Assembly (NCBI GenBank): GCA_016706545.1
Contig: JADJJK010000024.1
Location: 1-64,000, forward strand
Source of the DNA: Myxococcales bacterium
GTDB lineage: Bacteria > Myxococcota_A > Polyangia > Haliangiales > Haliangiaceae
DNA: 64,000 nucleotides
Reading direction: 5' to 3'
In this document: piece by piece, positions 30,055-38,746 of the stretch
How the letters are laid out: each line of letters starts with the position of its first letter
Position numbering within the stretch: the first letter of the stretch is position 1
Notes under the pieces: generated by a model
What the model was told of the DNA's origin: nothing
Database searches by the model: none
The model's input: only the letters and a program-made list of their open reading frames with translations
Translations under genes and position numbers: made by a program

Positions 30055-31353
30055 ATGCGCCAAGGGCCCAGGCTGGCGCACATGCTTGCCAAGGCTCTCT
30101 TCGTTGGGCTGCTGGGATCGAGCGCGGCTGCGCTCGCTCAGCCGTCGCCGCTCGCGGCGCCGCCCTTGCTCCCGCCACCCTCGCCCGCGGCCGAGCCGCC
30201 GCACCCCGCCGTTGACCGCGCGCCCCCGCGCGCGCTGACGTTCCAGCAAGCGCTGGCCGCAAGCGATCGGCTCCCCGCGCTGACCGCGCACACCAGCGCA
30301 GCCACGCGGTGGCGCGACGCGGTGGCGCGAGCGCCGCTGGGCCGCCCCGCGTGGTCGCTGGCGGCGGCGCCAGGGCTCGACGACACGGGCCCAGCCTGGC
30401 AGGCCGAGCTCACCGCGACGTTCGCCCCGTCGCGAGCACGACCCGCGCGGGCCGCGGCCACCGCCGCCGCGCAGGCGATGGCGGCCGAGGCGCAGATGAG
30501 CCGCGCGTCCCACCGGCGGCTGGCGGCGCGAGCCTGGCTGGCTGCGTGGTCCGCGCAGGAGCGCCTGGCGCTGGCCGACGCCGAGCGCGAGCAGGCCGCC
30601 GCGCTGGCGGCGCTCGCGCACCGAGCGCGCGCGCTGACGGAGGGCACCGCGGTGGAGGAGGCCGCCGCCGAGGCCTACCTGGCCGAGCTGGAGCTGGCCC
30701 ACCTGGGGCTCGAGGGCGAGCAGCTCGAGGCGGCGCTGACGCTGGCGGAGGCCACCGGCGCAGAGGCCAGCGCCGCGCTGCGCGCGCAGGGAGACCTGCC
30801 CCAGCCGGCGGCCAGCGAGCGCGCGGTGGCCCAGCCGCTGGCGTTGGCGGCGCGAGCGGCCCAGGCCGCCGCTGAGGAGGCGAGCCGACGAGCGACGGAG
30901 GCGCAGAGCCACGCGCGCCCGCAGCTCCTGCTGGGCGTGCGCGGAGAAGGCAACCAGCAGACCGCGGCCGGCTTCGTGGTGCTGGGCTTTACGCTGCCCG
31001 GGCAAGAGCCGGGCGGGCTGGCGAGCGTGGCCGCCCGCGCCGAGGCCGAGCGGCTCGTCGGGCTGGCCCAGTCGCTGCGCCACCGGGCGGCGGTCGAGCA
31101 GACCCGCGTCGATCATGAGGTGGAGCACGCCGAGGCGACGCTGCGCGCCGAGCTCGTGCGCACCGCTGCGCTGGAGCGACAGGTGGCCGCGCTCGAGGGC
31201 GCCAGGCGCGCGGGTGAGGTGATGCTGCCCGAGCTGCTGCAGGCGCGACGCGCGCTCCTGGCAGCCCGCGCGGGCAAGGTCCGCGCCCAGGCCGAGGCGG
31301 TGCGCGCGCGCGTCGATCGGAGCTTGCTGGCGGGCCACGAGGTGTCGCCATGA
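30055..31353 (+). CDS. Outer-membrane efflux channel (TolC/CzcC-type)
   Basis: First gene of the metal RND operon, 432 residues. It has a signal peptide (LFVGLLGSSAAALA) and then long Ala/Glu-rich amphipathic helices in two similar halves, the outer membrane factor pattern: FQQALAASDRLPAL near the start of the first repeat and LLGVRGEGNQQTAAGFVVLG at the start of the second. It should form the trimeric exit duct. Its TGA overlaps the next ATG. ATG 30082 is an alternative start. Confidence 0.85.
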   Translation: MRQGPRLAHMLAKALFVGLLGSSAAALAQPSPLAAPPLLPPPSPAAEPPHPAVDRAPPRALTFQQALAASDRLPALTAHTSAATRWRDAVARAPLGRPAWSLAAAPGLDDTGPAWQAELTATFAPSRARPARAAATAAAQAMAAEAQMSRASHRRLAARAWLAAWSAQERLALADAEREQAAALAALAHRARALTEGTAVEEAAAEAYLAELELAHLGLEGEQLEAALTLAEATGAEASAALRAQGDLPQPAASERAVAQPLALAARAAQAAAEEASRRATEAQSHARPQLLLGVRGEGNQQTAAGFVVLGFTLPGQEPGGLASVAARAEAERLVGLAQSLRHRAAVEQTRVDHEVEHAEATLRAELVRTAALERQVAALEGARRAGEVMLPELLQARRALLAARAGKVRAQAEAVRARVDRSLLAGHEVSP

Positions 31354-32315
31354 GCCGCCCGCGACGCCCGATGCGATGCCCGTTGCGATGCCCGATGCGA
31401 CGCCCGATGCGTTCGATCGCGACGCTGGCCCTGCCCGCGCTGATGACCACGCTGGCGCTCGGCGCCGCGGCCTGCTCGCGCAGCGCCCCCGAGCCGACCC
31501 CGACGGCTCCGACGGCACCGACGACCCCGACGGCACCGACGGCTGGCCAGGCGCTGCCGTCGTCGCTGCCCTCGCTGCCCTCGTCGCAACCCGCGCACGC
31601 CAGCGAGCCGGCCCCGGCGCTGCGCGAGGCCGCCGCGGAGGTGGTGCTCGACGTCGGAGCCAGCGCGGCGGTGATCGCGCCGTTGCCGGCGCAGATCCTC
31701 CGCCTGCACGTGCGCCCCGGCGACACCGTGCTGCAAGGGGCGGTCATCGCCACCGTGCTCCTGCCGGAAGCGGCCAGCGCCGCGGCGCAAGCGGTGACCG
31801 CGGGCGAGCGGCTGGCGCTGGCCGAGGCGCGGCTGACCGCGGTCGACGCGCTGCTGGCGGAGGGGTTGGCGCGCAGCAGCGACCGCGCCGAGCTCGCGGC
31901 CCGCGCCGCGGAGCTGCGCGCCCAGCGCGCGGTGGCGCTGACCACGCTGCGCGCCGCGGGGCTCGGCGACGCGGCCGCGCTGATGGCCTCGGGCGGTCGC
32001 CACGCGCTGCGCGCGCCGGTGGCCGGGGTCATCACCGAGGTCACGGCGATCGCCGGGGACAGCCGGACTCCCGACGACGGCCCGCTGGTCAAGATCCTCG
32101 GCGGCGGTGGCCGGCGGGTGGTCGCGCGCTGGGCGTCGTCCCAGCCCGTGGCGCCCCGCGCGCGGCTGCTCTTGCCGGATGGCACGTCCCGCGCGCTGAC
32201 GCTCGCCGCCACCGCGCCGGACAAGCACGGCCTGACCGCCGCCTGGTACGACGTGGACGGAGCGCCGTTGCCGGCGACCGCGCGCGGCCGGGTGGTGGTG
32301 GGAGGAGCGCCATGA
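31350..32315 (+). CDS. RND efflux periplasmic adaptor lipoprotein (CzcB-type)
   Basis: Membrane fusion protein of 321 residues, linking the pump to the channel. An unusual basic N-terminus with RCPLRCPMRRPMR precedes the hydrophobic signal, and the lipobox is AAAC. A Pro/Thr/Ala linker follows, then the biotinyl-lipoyl halves (LHVRPGDTVLQGAVIATVLL and RAPVAGVITEV) around a helical hairpin, and a short beta-barrel. It is shorter than CzcB and lacks a His-rich extension. It overlaps both neighbours by ATGA. Confidence 0.85.
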   Translation: MSRPRRPMRCPLRCPMRRPMRSIATLALPALMTTLALGAAACSRSAPEPTPTAPTAPTTPTAPTAGQALPSSLPSLPSSQPAHASEPAPALREAAAEVVLDVGASAAVIAPLPAQILRLHVRPGDTVLQGAVIATVLLPEAASAAAQAVTAGERLALAEARLTAVDALLAEGLARSSDRAELAARAAELRAQRAVALTTLRAAGLGDAAALMASGGRHALRAPVAGVITEVTAIAGDSRTPDDGPLVKILGGGGRRVVARWASSQPVAPRARLLLPDGTSRALTLAATAPDKHGLTAAWYDVDGAPLPATARGRVVVGGAP

Positions 32316-35300
32316 TCGGCGCGATCGCGGAGGCCTCGGCGCGACGCCCCGCGCCCGTGCTGGTGGTGTGGGGCATGCTGGGCCTCCTGGCGGCCTGGGG
32401 CGCGCTGCACCTTGGGCTGGACGCGCTGCCTGACGTCACCGGCAACCAGGTGCAGATCCTCACCCGCGCGCCGGGCCGCGCTCCCGAGGAGGTCGAGCTG
32501 CGAGTCACCCAGCCCATCGAGGCCGCGCTCGGCGGCCTGCCGGGCCTGCTATTGCACCGCAGCACCTCGCGCTACGGGCTGTCCGCGGTGGTCGCGCTGT
32601 TTGACGACGACATGGACCCGTACCGCGCGCGCCAGCTCGTCGCCGAGAAGCTCGCCGGGCTCGCCGACTCCTTGCCCGCTGGCGTCGACGCGCCGGAGCT
32701 GGGCCCGCTGACCGGTGGGCTCGGCGAGGTGTTCCACCTGGTGCTGCGCTCGCCCGAGCGCAACGCCGCCGAGCTGCTGGAGCTGGCCAGCTATCAGGTC
32801 GCGCCGCTCTTGCGCGCGGTGCCCGGCGTCATCGAGGTCAACACCTGGGGCGGCGAGCGCCGCCGCTTCGAGGTGGTGGCGGACGCGGCGCGGCTGGCCG
32901 CGCACGGCCTGGTGCTGGCGGACGTGCAGGACGCCGTCAGCCGCGCGGTGGGGGTGGCGGCAGGCGACGCGCTACCGGCCAGCGCCGGCCAGCTCCTGGT
33001 GCGCGGCGATGCGTCGGTGGCGCGCGCGCTGGAGCTGGCGCCCATCATCGTTCGCGGCAGCCGCGGCGGCGCCGGAGGCGATGCCAGCGATGCACAAGCC
33101 GCGCCGCAGATCCGCCTGGGAGAGGTCGCCACCCTGCGCGAGGGCGCGAGCCCGCGCATCGGCGCCGCCACCGCGGACGGCCAGGGCGAGGTGGTGTACG
33201 TGATGGCGCAGATGCTGCGCGACGCCAACGCGCGCGAGGTCACCGCAGGGCTGCGCGAGCGCATGGCGGACGTGCGGCGCGTGCTGCCCAAAGACGTCCG
33301 CGTGGACGTGGTCTACGACCGCGCCACCCTGGTGGACGCGACCTTGCGGACGGTGGGCAAGAGCCTCATCGAGGGCGGGCTGCTGGTGGTGGCGGTGCTC
33401 TTGCTGATGCTGGGCAGCCTGCGCGCCGGCCTGCTGGTGGCGATGGCCATCCCGGTGTCCATGCTCGGCGCCGCCGCGGTCATGCGCCACCTCGGCGTGG
33501 GCGGCAACCTCATGAGCCTGGGCGCGCTCGATTTCGGCTTGCTGGTGGACGGCGCGGTGGTGATGGTGGAGTACGTCTTCCATGTCGAGCGGCACGCCGA
33601 GCGGCGCGCCGACGGCTCGGTCGATCCTAACCGGATCCCCACCGCGGTCCACCGGGTCGCGCGTCCGGTGTTCGCGGCGGTCGCCGTGATCTTGCTGGTG
33701 TACGTGCCGGTGCTCGCGCTCACCGGCGTGGAGGGCAAGCTGTACCGTCCGATGGCGATCACCGTGGTGCTGGCGCTGGCGGTGGCGCTCGCCTTCGCGC
33801 TCACGCTGGTGCCGGCGGTGCTGGCGCTGCGCGGCGCGCGCTGGGTCCCCGCGCGCGACCCGTGGATGGTGCGCGCGCTGGACCGCTTCTACGGGTGGAT
33901 CTTGCCCGCCGTGACCCGGCGCTGGGCGGCGGTGGCCGCCGTGGCGCTGGGCTTGCTCGTCGCCGCGGGGGTGTTGTTCGCGCGCGTCGGCACCGAGCTG
34001 GCGCCGCAGCTCGACGAGGGCGACCTGGTGATCCAGACCACCCGCGCCCCCAACCTGCGCATCGACGAGGCCACCGCGGCGGCCAGCGCGATGGAGCACG
34101 CCCTGCGAACGCGCGTCCCCGAGGTCCGCCAGGTGGTGTCCCGCGTCGGCAGCCCGGCGGTGGCCACCGACACCATGGGCATCGATCAGGCCGACGTGTT
34201 CGTGGCGCTGACGCCCCGCGCGCGCTGGCGGCCCGGCCTCACCCGCGATGGCTTGATCGCCGAGATGGAGGCGATCATCGAGGAGGTCACGCCGGGCTCC
34301 GAGCCCGCCTTCACCCAGCCCATCCAGATGCGCTTCAACGAGCTGGTGGGAGGTTCGAGCACGGATGTGGTGCTGGCGGTGGTCGGCGACGAGCTGCCGG
34401 TGTTGTGGACCGCGGCCCGCGCCGCGGTGGCCGCGCTCGAGGGCGTGCCCGGCGTGGTCGACGCGCGGGTGCTGGCGCCTCCGGAAGTGGGCATGCTCGA
34501 CGTGCGCCCAGATCCGGTCGCCACCGCGCGCGTGGGGCTCGACCCAGGGGACGTGCTGACCGCGGTGAGCGCGCTGCGGCTGGGCGTGCCGCTGGCGGAG
34601 ACGATGGCGCACACCCCCACCGGGCCGCGCCCGGTGCCGGTGGTGTTGCGGCTGGGCGCGGAGGTGCCCTCGGCCGCGAGCCTGGGCGACGTCGGCGTGC
34701 CCACCCCCGGCGGCGCGGTGGCCGGCCTGCGGGACCTGGCCACCCTGACCGAGCGCGCGGTGCCCGGGCTCATCGCGCACGAGCGCGGCAAGCGCCGGCT
34801 GGTGGTTGGCTTCAACGTGCGCGGCCGAGATCTGGGCTCGGCCCTGGGCGACGCCCGGCGGCGCGTGGAGGCGCTGTCGTTGCCGCCGGGCCTCTTGCTC
34901 GAGTGGGGCGGTCAGTACCGCGCGCTCGAGGAGGCCAAGGCGCGGCTGGCCCTCGTGGTGCCCGGCGTCATGCTGCTCATCCTGGTGGTGCTGGGGTTCA
35001 CCTTCGAGCGGCTCCGGCCGGCGCTGATCGTGTTCTCGCACGTCCCGTTCGCCTGCGTCGGCGGCATCTTCGCGCTGACCGCGCGCGGGCTCTCGCTGTC
35101 GGTCGCGGCGGCGGTCGGCTTCATCGCGCTCTCCGGCATCGCCGTGATGAACGGCGTGGTGCTGATGTCGGAGATCGCGACCCGCGAGCGCGCCGGCGAG
35201 TCCGCCCAGCAAGCGGCGCAAGGGGCCGCGCGCAGCCGCTGCCGCGCGGTCACCATGACCGCGATGGTCGCCGCCTTCGGGTTTGTCCCGATGATGCTGG

Positions 35301-35437
35301 CCACCGGGGTGGGCTCCGAGGTGCAGCGCCCGCTGGCCACGGTGGTGGTGGGCGGACTCATCACCTCGACGACGCTCACCCTGGTAGTCTTGCCAGCGCT
35401 CAACCCCAAGCTGGGCGGAAGGAGGAAGCGCGCATGA
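32312..35437 (+). CDS. Heavy-metal efflux RND pump (CzcA/CusA family)
   Basis: Proton-driven inner-membrane pump of 1041 residues with twelve helices and two large periplasmic loops. The heavy-metal subfamily is shown by LGALDFGLLVDGAVVMVE (helix 4, about residues 400-418) with the proton-relay Asp. PDVTGNQVQILTRAPG and the pore-domain LRSPERNAAELLEL also fit. No His-rich loop is present, and a CusA-type Met triad is not evident by eye, so Zn/Co/Cd/Ni is as likely as Cu/Ag. The start is ATG 32312 with GGAGGAG a few bases upstream. Confidence 0.92.
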   Translation: MIGAIAEASARRPAPVLVVWGMLGLLAAWGALHLGLDALPDVTGNQVQILTRAPGRAPEEVELRVTQPIEAALGGLPGLLLHRSTSRYGLSAVVALFDDDMDPYRARQLVAEKLAGLADSLPAGVDAPELGPLTGGLGEVFHLVLRSPERNAAELLELASYQVAPLLRAVPGVIEVNTWGGERRRFEVVADAARLAAHGLVLADVQDAVSRAVGVAAGDALPASAGQLLVRGDASVARALELAPIIVRGSRGGAGGDASDAQAAPQIRLGEVATLREGASPRIGAATADGQGEVVYVMAQMLRDANAREVTAGLRERMADVRRVLPKDVRVDVVYDRATLVDATLRTVGKSLIEGGLLVVAVLLLMLGSLRAGLLVAMAIPVSMLGAAAVMRHLGVGGNLMSLGALDFGLLVDGAVVMVEYVFHVERHAERRADGSVDPNRIPTAVHRVARPVFAAVAVILLVYVPVLALTGVEGKLYRPMAITVVLALAVALAFALTLVPAVLALRGARWVPARDPWMVRALDRFYGWILPAVTRRWAAVAAVALGLLVAAGVLFARVGTELAPQLDEGDLVIQTTRAPNLRIDEATAAASAMEHALRTRVPEVRQVVSRVGSPAVATDTMGIDQADVFVALTPRARWRPGLTRDGLIAEMEAIIEEVTPGSEPAFTQPIQMRFNELVGGSSTDVVLAVVGDELPVLWTAARAAVAALEGVPGVVDARVLAPPEVGMLDVRPDPVATARVGLDPGDVLTAVSALRLGVPLAETMAHTPTGPRPVPVVLRLGAEVPSAASLGDVGVPTPGGAVAGLRDLATLTERAVPGLIAHERGKRRLVVGFNVRGRDLGSALGDARRRVEALSLPPGLLLEWGGQYRALEEAKARLALVVPGVMLLILVVLGFTFERLRPALIVFSHVPFACVGGIFALTARGLSLSVAAAVGFIALSGIAVMNGVVLMSEIATRERAGESAQQAAQGAARSRCRAVTMTAMVAAFGFVPMMLATGVGSEVQRPLATVVVGGLITSTTLTLVVLPALNPKLGGRRKRA

Positions 35438-36156
35438 ACGTGCTCGTCGTCGAAGATGAAGCCAAGCTGGCCGCGCTGCTCGAGCGCGGCCTGCGAGAGG
35501 AAGGCCACCACGTGGAGATCGCCGGCAGCGTGCAAGCGGCCGGGCAGCGCATGGCCAACGGCCCCGCCGCCGCCGAGCCCGACGCGACCGGCGCGACCGG
35601 CGCGACCACGCCGTTCTGGGACGCCGTGGTCCTCGACTGGATGCTGCCCGACGGCGACGGCGTCACCCTCCTGGGTCGCTGGCGGCGCCACGGCATCACC
35701 ACCCCGGTGCTCATGCTCACCGCCCGCGGCGAGGTGGGCGAGCGGGTCACCGGGCTGCGCACCGGCGCCGACGACTACCTGGTCAAGCCCTTCGACTTCG
35801 AAGAGCTGCTGGCCCGGCTCGACGCGCTGGCCCGGCGCGCCGGCGGCGGCGGCGACCTGGTCCGAGCCGGCGCGCTGATGGTGGATCTGCGCAACCGCCG
35901 CCTGGTGTTGTCGGGCCGCGGCGTGTCGCTCAGCGGCCGTGAAGCCGCGCTCGCCGCCGCGCTGGCGCGCCGCGCGGACGATGTGCTCACCCGCTCCGAG
36001 CTCCTGGCCGAGGTGTGGGGCGCCGAGTTCGACGGGCCGCCCAACGTCGTGGATGTCTACATCGGCTATCTGCGGGCCAAGCTCCGAGAGCTGGAGGCCA
36101 CCACGGTGGCCATCGCCACCGTGCGCGGGCTCGGCTATCGCCTGGAGGTGGCATGA
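35434..36156 (+). CDS. OmpR-family response regulator (metal efflux operon)
   Basis: 240 residues: a receiver domain with the phospho-acceptor Asp in VVLDWMLPDGDG, Thr/Ser in LMLTARGEV, and Lys in DYLVKPFDF, followed by a winged-helix DNA-binding domain (VVDVYIGYLRAKLRE and TVRGLGYRLE). The receiver contains an insertion of about 20 residues rich in Gly/Ala/Thr (ATGATGATT) before the phospho-acceptor strand. It overlaps the pump and kinase genes by ATGA. CopR/CzcR-like control of this operon is expected. Confidence 0.92.
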   Translation: MNVLVVEDEAKLAALLERGLREEGHHVEIAGSVQAAGQRMANGPAAAEPDATGATGATTPFWDAVVLDWMLPDGDGVTLLGRWRRHGITTPVLMLTARGEVGERVTGLRTGADDYLVKPFDFEELLARLDALARRAGGGGDLVRAGALMVDLRNRRLVLSGRGVSLSGREAALAAALARRADDVLTRSELLAEVWGAEFDGPPNVVDVYIGYLRAKLRELEATTVAIATVRGLGYRLEVA

Positions 36157-37502
36157 AGGTAAGGACCCGCCTCATCCTGCTGGGCGCGGTGGTGCCGGTG
36201 ACCGCGCTGCTCATCCTGGCGGGGGCCGCCGGGGTCGTGCTCGACCGTCGGCTGCGCGTGGAGGTGGACTCTCACCTGCTGGCCCAGGCCGCGGTGGAGA
36301 GCATCGGCCTGTTCGACGGCGCGGACGGCGAGCCGCACCTGCACGGCCACCGCTCGCCGCTGCACGCTGACCTGCACGGCCTCATCCCGGTGGGCGCGAT
36401 CTATCGCGACGATGGCACGCTGGTGGTCAACACGCACGAGGTGGCCGCGGTCCCCGCCACGCTGCGCAGCGAGCGCGGGATCGGAGAGGTCACGATGCGG
36501 ACCGCGCCCGCCACCGGCGACACCGCCCAGCGCCGCGAGCTGCTCACGGCGGTGACCTCGCCAGGCGGCACGCGCTACACGCTGTACCTCGCGGTCTCGC
36601 TCGACCAGGTGGCGGAGACCATGCGCGGCTACTGGACCGCCGCCGCCTTCGCCGTGATCTCGGTGGCCGCGCTGCTGGTGCTGGTGCAAGCCGTGCTGGC
36701 CGCCCGCCTGGCGCGGCGGGTGGCCAGCCTCGCGGCGTACCTGCCCCGCTTGCGCGAGGGCCAGTCCGAGCCGGCGCCCGCGCCCGATCCGTCCGGCGAC
36801 GAGCTGGCGGCGCTGCGCGACGGGCTGCACGAGGCTGCGCGGGCGCTGGAGCGCTCGCGCGCGGAGCGAGAGCGCGGCCTCGCCGCCGCGGCCCACGATC
36901 TGCGCACGCCGCTGGGCATCATCCGCACCACGATCGACCTGGCGCTGCGCAAGCCGCGAGGCGCCGAAGAGCTGCGCGGCGCGCTCGGCGACGTCCGCAG
37001 CGAGTGCCTCCGGCTGTCGGCGCTCACCGACGACATCCTCGCCGAGCGCCGCGGCGCGCGCGCCGAGACCAAGGTGGAGCTTGGCGACCTGGTGACCGCG
37101 GCGATCACCGGCATGTCGCCGCTGGCGGCCGAGGCGCAGGTGCAGCTCGCGCAGGAGGGCGCCGGGCGCGTGGTGCAGGGCGATCCGGCGCAGCTCCGCC
37201 GCGTGATCGACAACCTGCTGCACAACGCGATCACGCACAGCCCGCGCGGCGGCAAAGTCCTGGTCCAGCTCTCCACCAAGGCGTCGAGCTGCCACCTGGA
37301 GGTCTGCGATCAAGGCCCCGGCATCGACAAGGATCAGCTCGAGGCGGTGTTCCTGCCCTTCGTGCATGGCCCGCAGAGCCGCGGCGCGGGGCTCGGGCTG
37401 TCCATCGTTCGCCAGATCGCCGCCGAGCACGGCGGGGAGGCCTGGGCGGAGCCTGGGCCTGGCGGGCGGGTCGTCGTCGAGCTGCCCGCCGCTCACCGCT
37501 GA
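36153..37502 (+). CDS. Sensor histidine kinase (metal efflux operon) with His-rich periplasmic domain
   Basis: 449 residues. Two membrane helices (about 8-30 and 155-180) enclose a periplasmic domain holding a dense His cluster, EPHLHGHRSPLHADLHG at about 60-76, that could bind the effluxed metal. HAMP-like linker, then the phospho-acceptor His in AAAHDLRTPLGIIR, an N box in NLLHNAITHSP, and ATP loops DQGPGI and GAGLGLSI. Translational coupling to the regulator makes them a cognate pair. Confidence 0.92.
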   Translation: MKVRTRLILLGAVVPVTALLILAGAAGVVLDRRLRVEVDSHLLAQAAVESIGLFDGADGEPHLHGHRSPLHADLHGLIPVGAIYRDDGTLVVNTHEVAAVPATLRSERGIGEVTMRTAPATGDTAQRRELLTAVTSPGGTRYTLYLAVSLDQVAETMRGYWTAAAFAVISVAALLVLVQAVLAARLARRVASLAAYLPRLREGQSEPAPAPDPSGDELAALRDGLHEAARALERSRAERERGLAAAAHDLRTPLGIIRTTIDLALRKPRGAEELRGALGDVRSECLRLSALTDDILAERRGARAETKVELGDLVTAAITGMSPLAAEAQVQLAQEGAGRVVQGDPAQLRRVIDNLLHNAITHSPRGGKVLVQLSTKASSCHLEVCDQGPGIDKDQLEAVFLPFVHGPQSRGAGLGLSIVRQIAAEHGGEAWAEPGPGGRVVVELPAAHR

Positions 37503-37629
37503 ACCTGCGACGCCACTGCGACGCGCACCGCCCTGTCCCAGGTGGGGAGCGCGAGATCGCCCGATGTGGCAACCAATGGAAATTGCTGTCCCGCTCAGGC
37601 CCTTGGCGCGAATAGCGCTGCTTTGCAGT

Positions 37630-37645
37630 TGGCACTGCCGCTGCA
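37630..37645 (+). promoter_or_regulatory. Sigma-54-type (-24/-12) promoter
   Basis: TGGCACTGCCGCTGCA matches the RpoN consensus TGGCACNNNNNTTGCA at all but one base and has the strict GG-N10-GC spacing. The predicted start is near 37656. It faces the small exported peptide at 37710 and, further on, creBCD. Confidence 0.6.
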
Positions 37646-37709
37646 TATACGCCCCGGCATGAGCAACCATCTCGTCAACATCTCGGAGCGTCAGGTCAAG
37701 GGTCGTCGC

Positions 37710-37832
37710 ATGGACCGCGCGTTCCTCCTCGTGCTGGCGGTGCTCGTCGTCCTGGGCACAAGCTCGGTGGCGATGGCCATTGACGCCGCGAGCTCCCCCA
37801 GCGTCGCGGTCCCAGTCACGTACACCGTGTAA
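37710..37832 (+). CDS. Tiny exported or membrane peptide
   Basis: 40 residues from ATG 37710 with AAGG about 8 bases upstream. Nearly the whole N-terminal half is a signal-peptide-like hydrophobic stretch (FLLVLAVLVVLGTSSVAMA), with a likely signal peptidase site after AMA, leaving a 17-residue mature part rich in Ser/Val/Pro. An upstream in-frame ATG at 37659 would give 57 residues but is only a few bases from the predicted sigma-54 start site, so 37710 is preferred. No family is recognised. A role in envelope signalling upstream of creBCD is a guess. Confidence 0.5.
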   Translation: MDRAFLLVLAVLVVLGTSSVAMAIDAASSPSVAVPVTYTV

Positions 37833-37909
37833 CCTGCGCTCGTTCGCGCGCCGACGCTGCGCGCGACGCCAGGTGAGCCGAGAGGCGCGACCTGGCTACC
37901 TTCTTCCAA

Positions 37910-37948
37910 GCCCAGCTTCCGGCCGAGTTTGGTTCGCGCAAGCTGGGC
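37910..37948 (+). promoter_or_regulatory. 9-bp inverted repeat upstream of creB
   Basis: GCCCAGCTT (37910-37918) and AAGCTGGGC (37940-37948) pair perfectly across a 21-base loop. It lies between the small peptide gene and creB. It could be an operator or a terminator ending the peptide transcript. No T-run follows. Confidence 0.45.
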
Positions 37949-38064
37949 AGCGGCGCACCGCTCCCCGCGCCAGCTCGCGCCAGCGCGAGATCGTGCAAGC
38001 GATCGAGGCCGCAGGCCGCGCGGCTAGAGCGCGGCCCCGGCGGCGCCTGGTATGCTGTGGCGTC

Positions 38065-38745
38065 GTGATCCTGATCGTCGAAGACGAGCTTGCCATCGCC
38101 GAGCCGCTGCAGTACGCGCTGCGCGCCGAGGGCCTCGTCAACGAGCACTGCGTCTTGGGGCGTCAAGTGGTGCCGCGAGTGCGGGCCGGCGGCGTGGCGC
38201 TGGTGGTGCTAGATGTCGGCTTGCCTGATGGCAGCGGCTTCGATGTGTGCCGGGAGCTGCGCACGTTCTCGGACGTGCCAGTGATCTTTCTGACCGCGCG
38301 CGCCGACGTGGTGGACCGGGTGCTGGGGCTCGAACTCGGCGCTGATGACTACATGTGCAAGCCGTTCTCGCCGCGCGAGCTGGTGGCGCGGGTCCGCGCG
38401 CGCCTGCGGCGGACGCACGCTGCACCGCCAACCCCCGCGCCAGCGCCGTGGACCGTGCGCGGCGAGCTGGCCATCGACCTCGAGGGCCATCGCATCCGCT
38501 TCCGCGAGCAGATCCTCGACCTGACGCGGTACGAATACACCCTGCTCGCGGCCCTCCTGGCGCGGCCTGGCGCCATCTTGAGCCGCGCCCAGCTCATGGC
38601 GCGCGGCTGGGATAGTGACGCCGACAGCGCGGACCGCACGGTCGATACGCACATCAAGACCTTGCGCGCCAAGCTGCGCAGCGCGGGCGCCGACAAGGAG
38701 CTCATCCGCACCCATCGTGGCCTTGGCTACGCGCTGGAGCCGTGA
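38065..38745 (+). CDS. creB: Response regulator CreB
   Basis: 226 residues: receiver domain with the acceptor Asp in VVLDVGLPDGSGF and DYMCKPFSPRE, then an OmpR-type winged helix. The C-terminal RTVDTHIKTLRAKLRSAG and THRGLGYAL are very like E. coli CreB, and the gene is followed by creC and creD, which supports the name. The start is GTG 38065 (VILIVEDELAIAEPL). Upstream in-frame sequence is low complexity and not like the family. Confidence 0.88.
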   Translation: MILIVEDELAIAEPLQYALRAEGLVNEHCVLGRQVVPRVRAGGVALVVLDVGLPDGSGFDVCRELRTFSDVPVIFLTARADVVDRVLGLELGADDYMCKPFSPRELVARVRARLRRTHAAPPTPAPAPWTVRGELAIDLEGHRIRFREQILDLTRYEYTLLAALLARPGAILSRAQLMARGWDSDADSADRTVDTHIKTLRAKLRSAGADKELIRTHRGLGYALEP

Positions 38746-38746
38746 G

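Noticed and set aside
33862..35433. Upstream extension of the response regulator frame
   Set aside because: It overlaps the CzcA-type pump in another frame and is Arg/Gly-rich. The ATG at 35434 is the family start.
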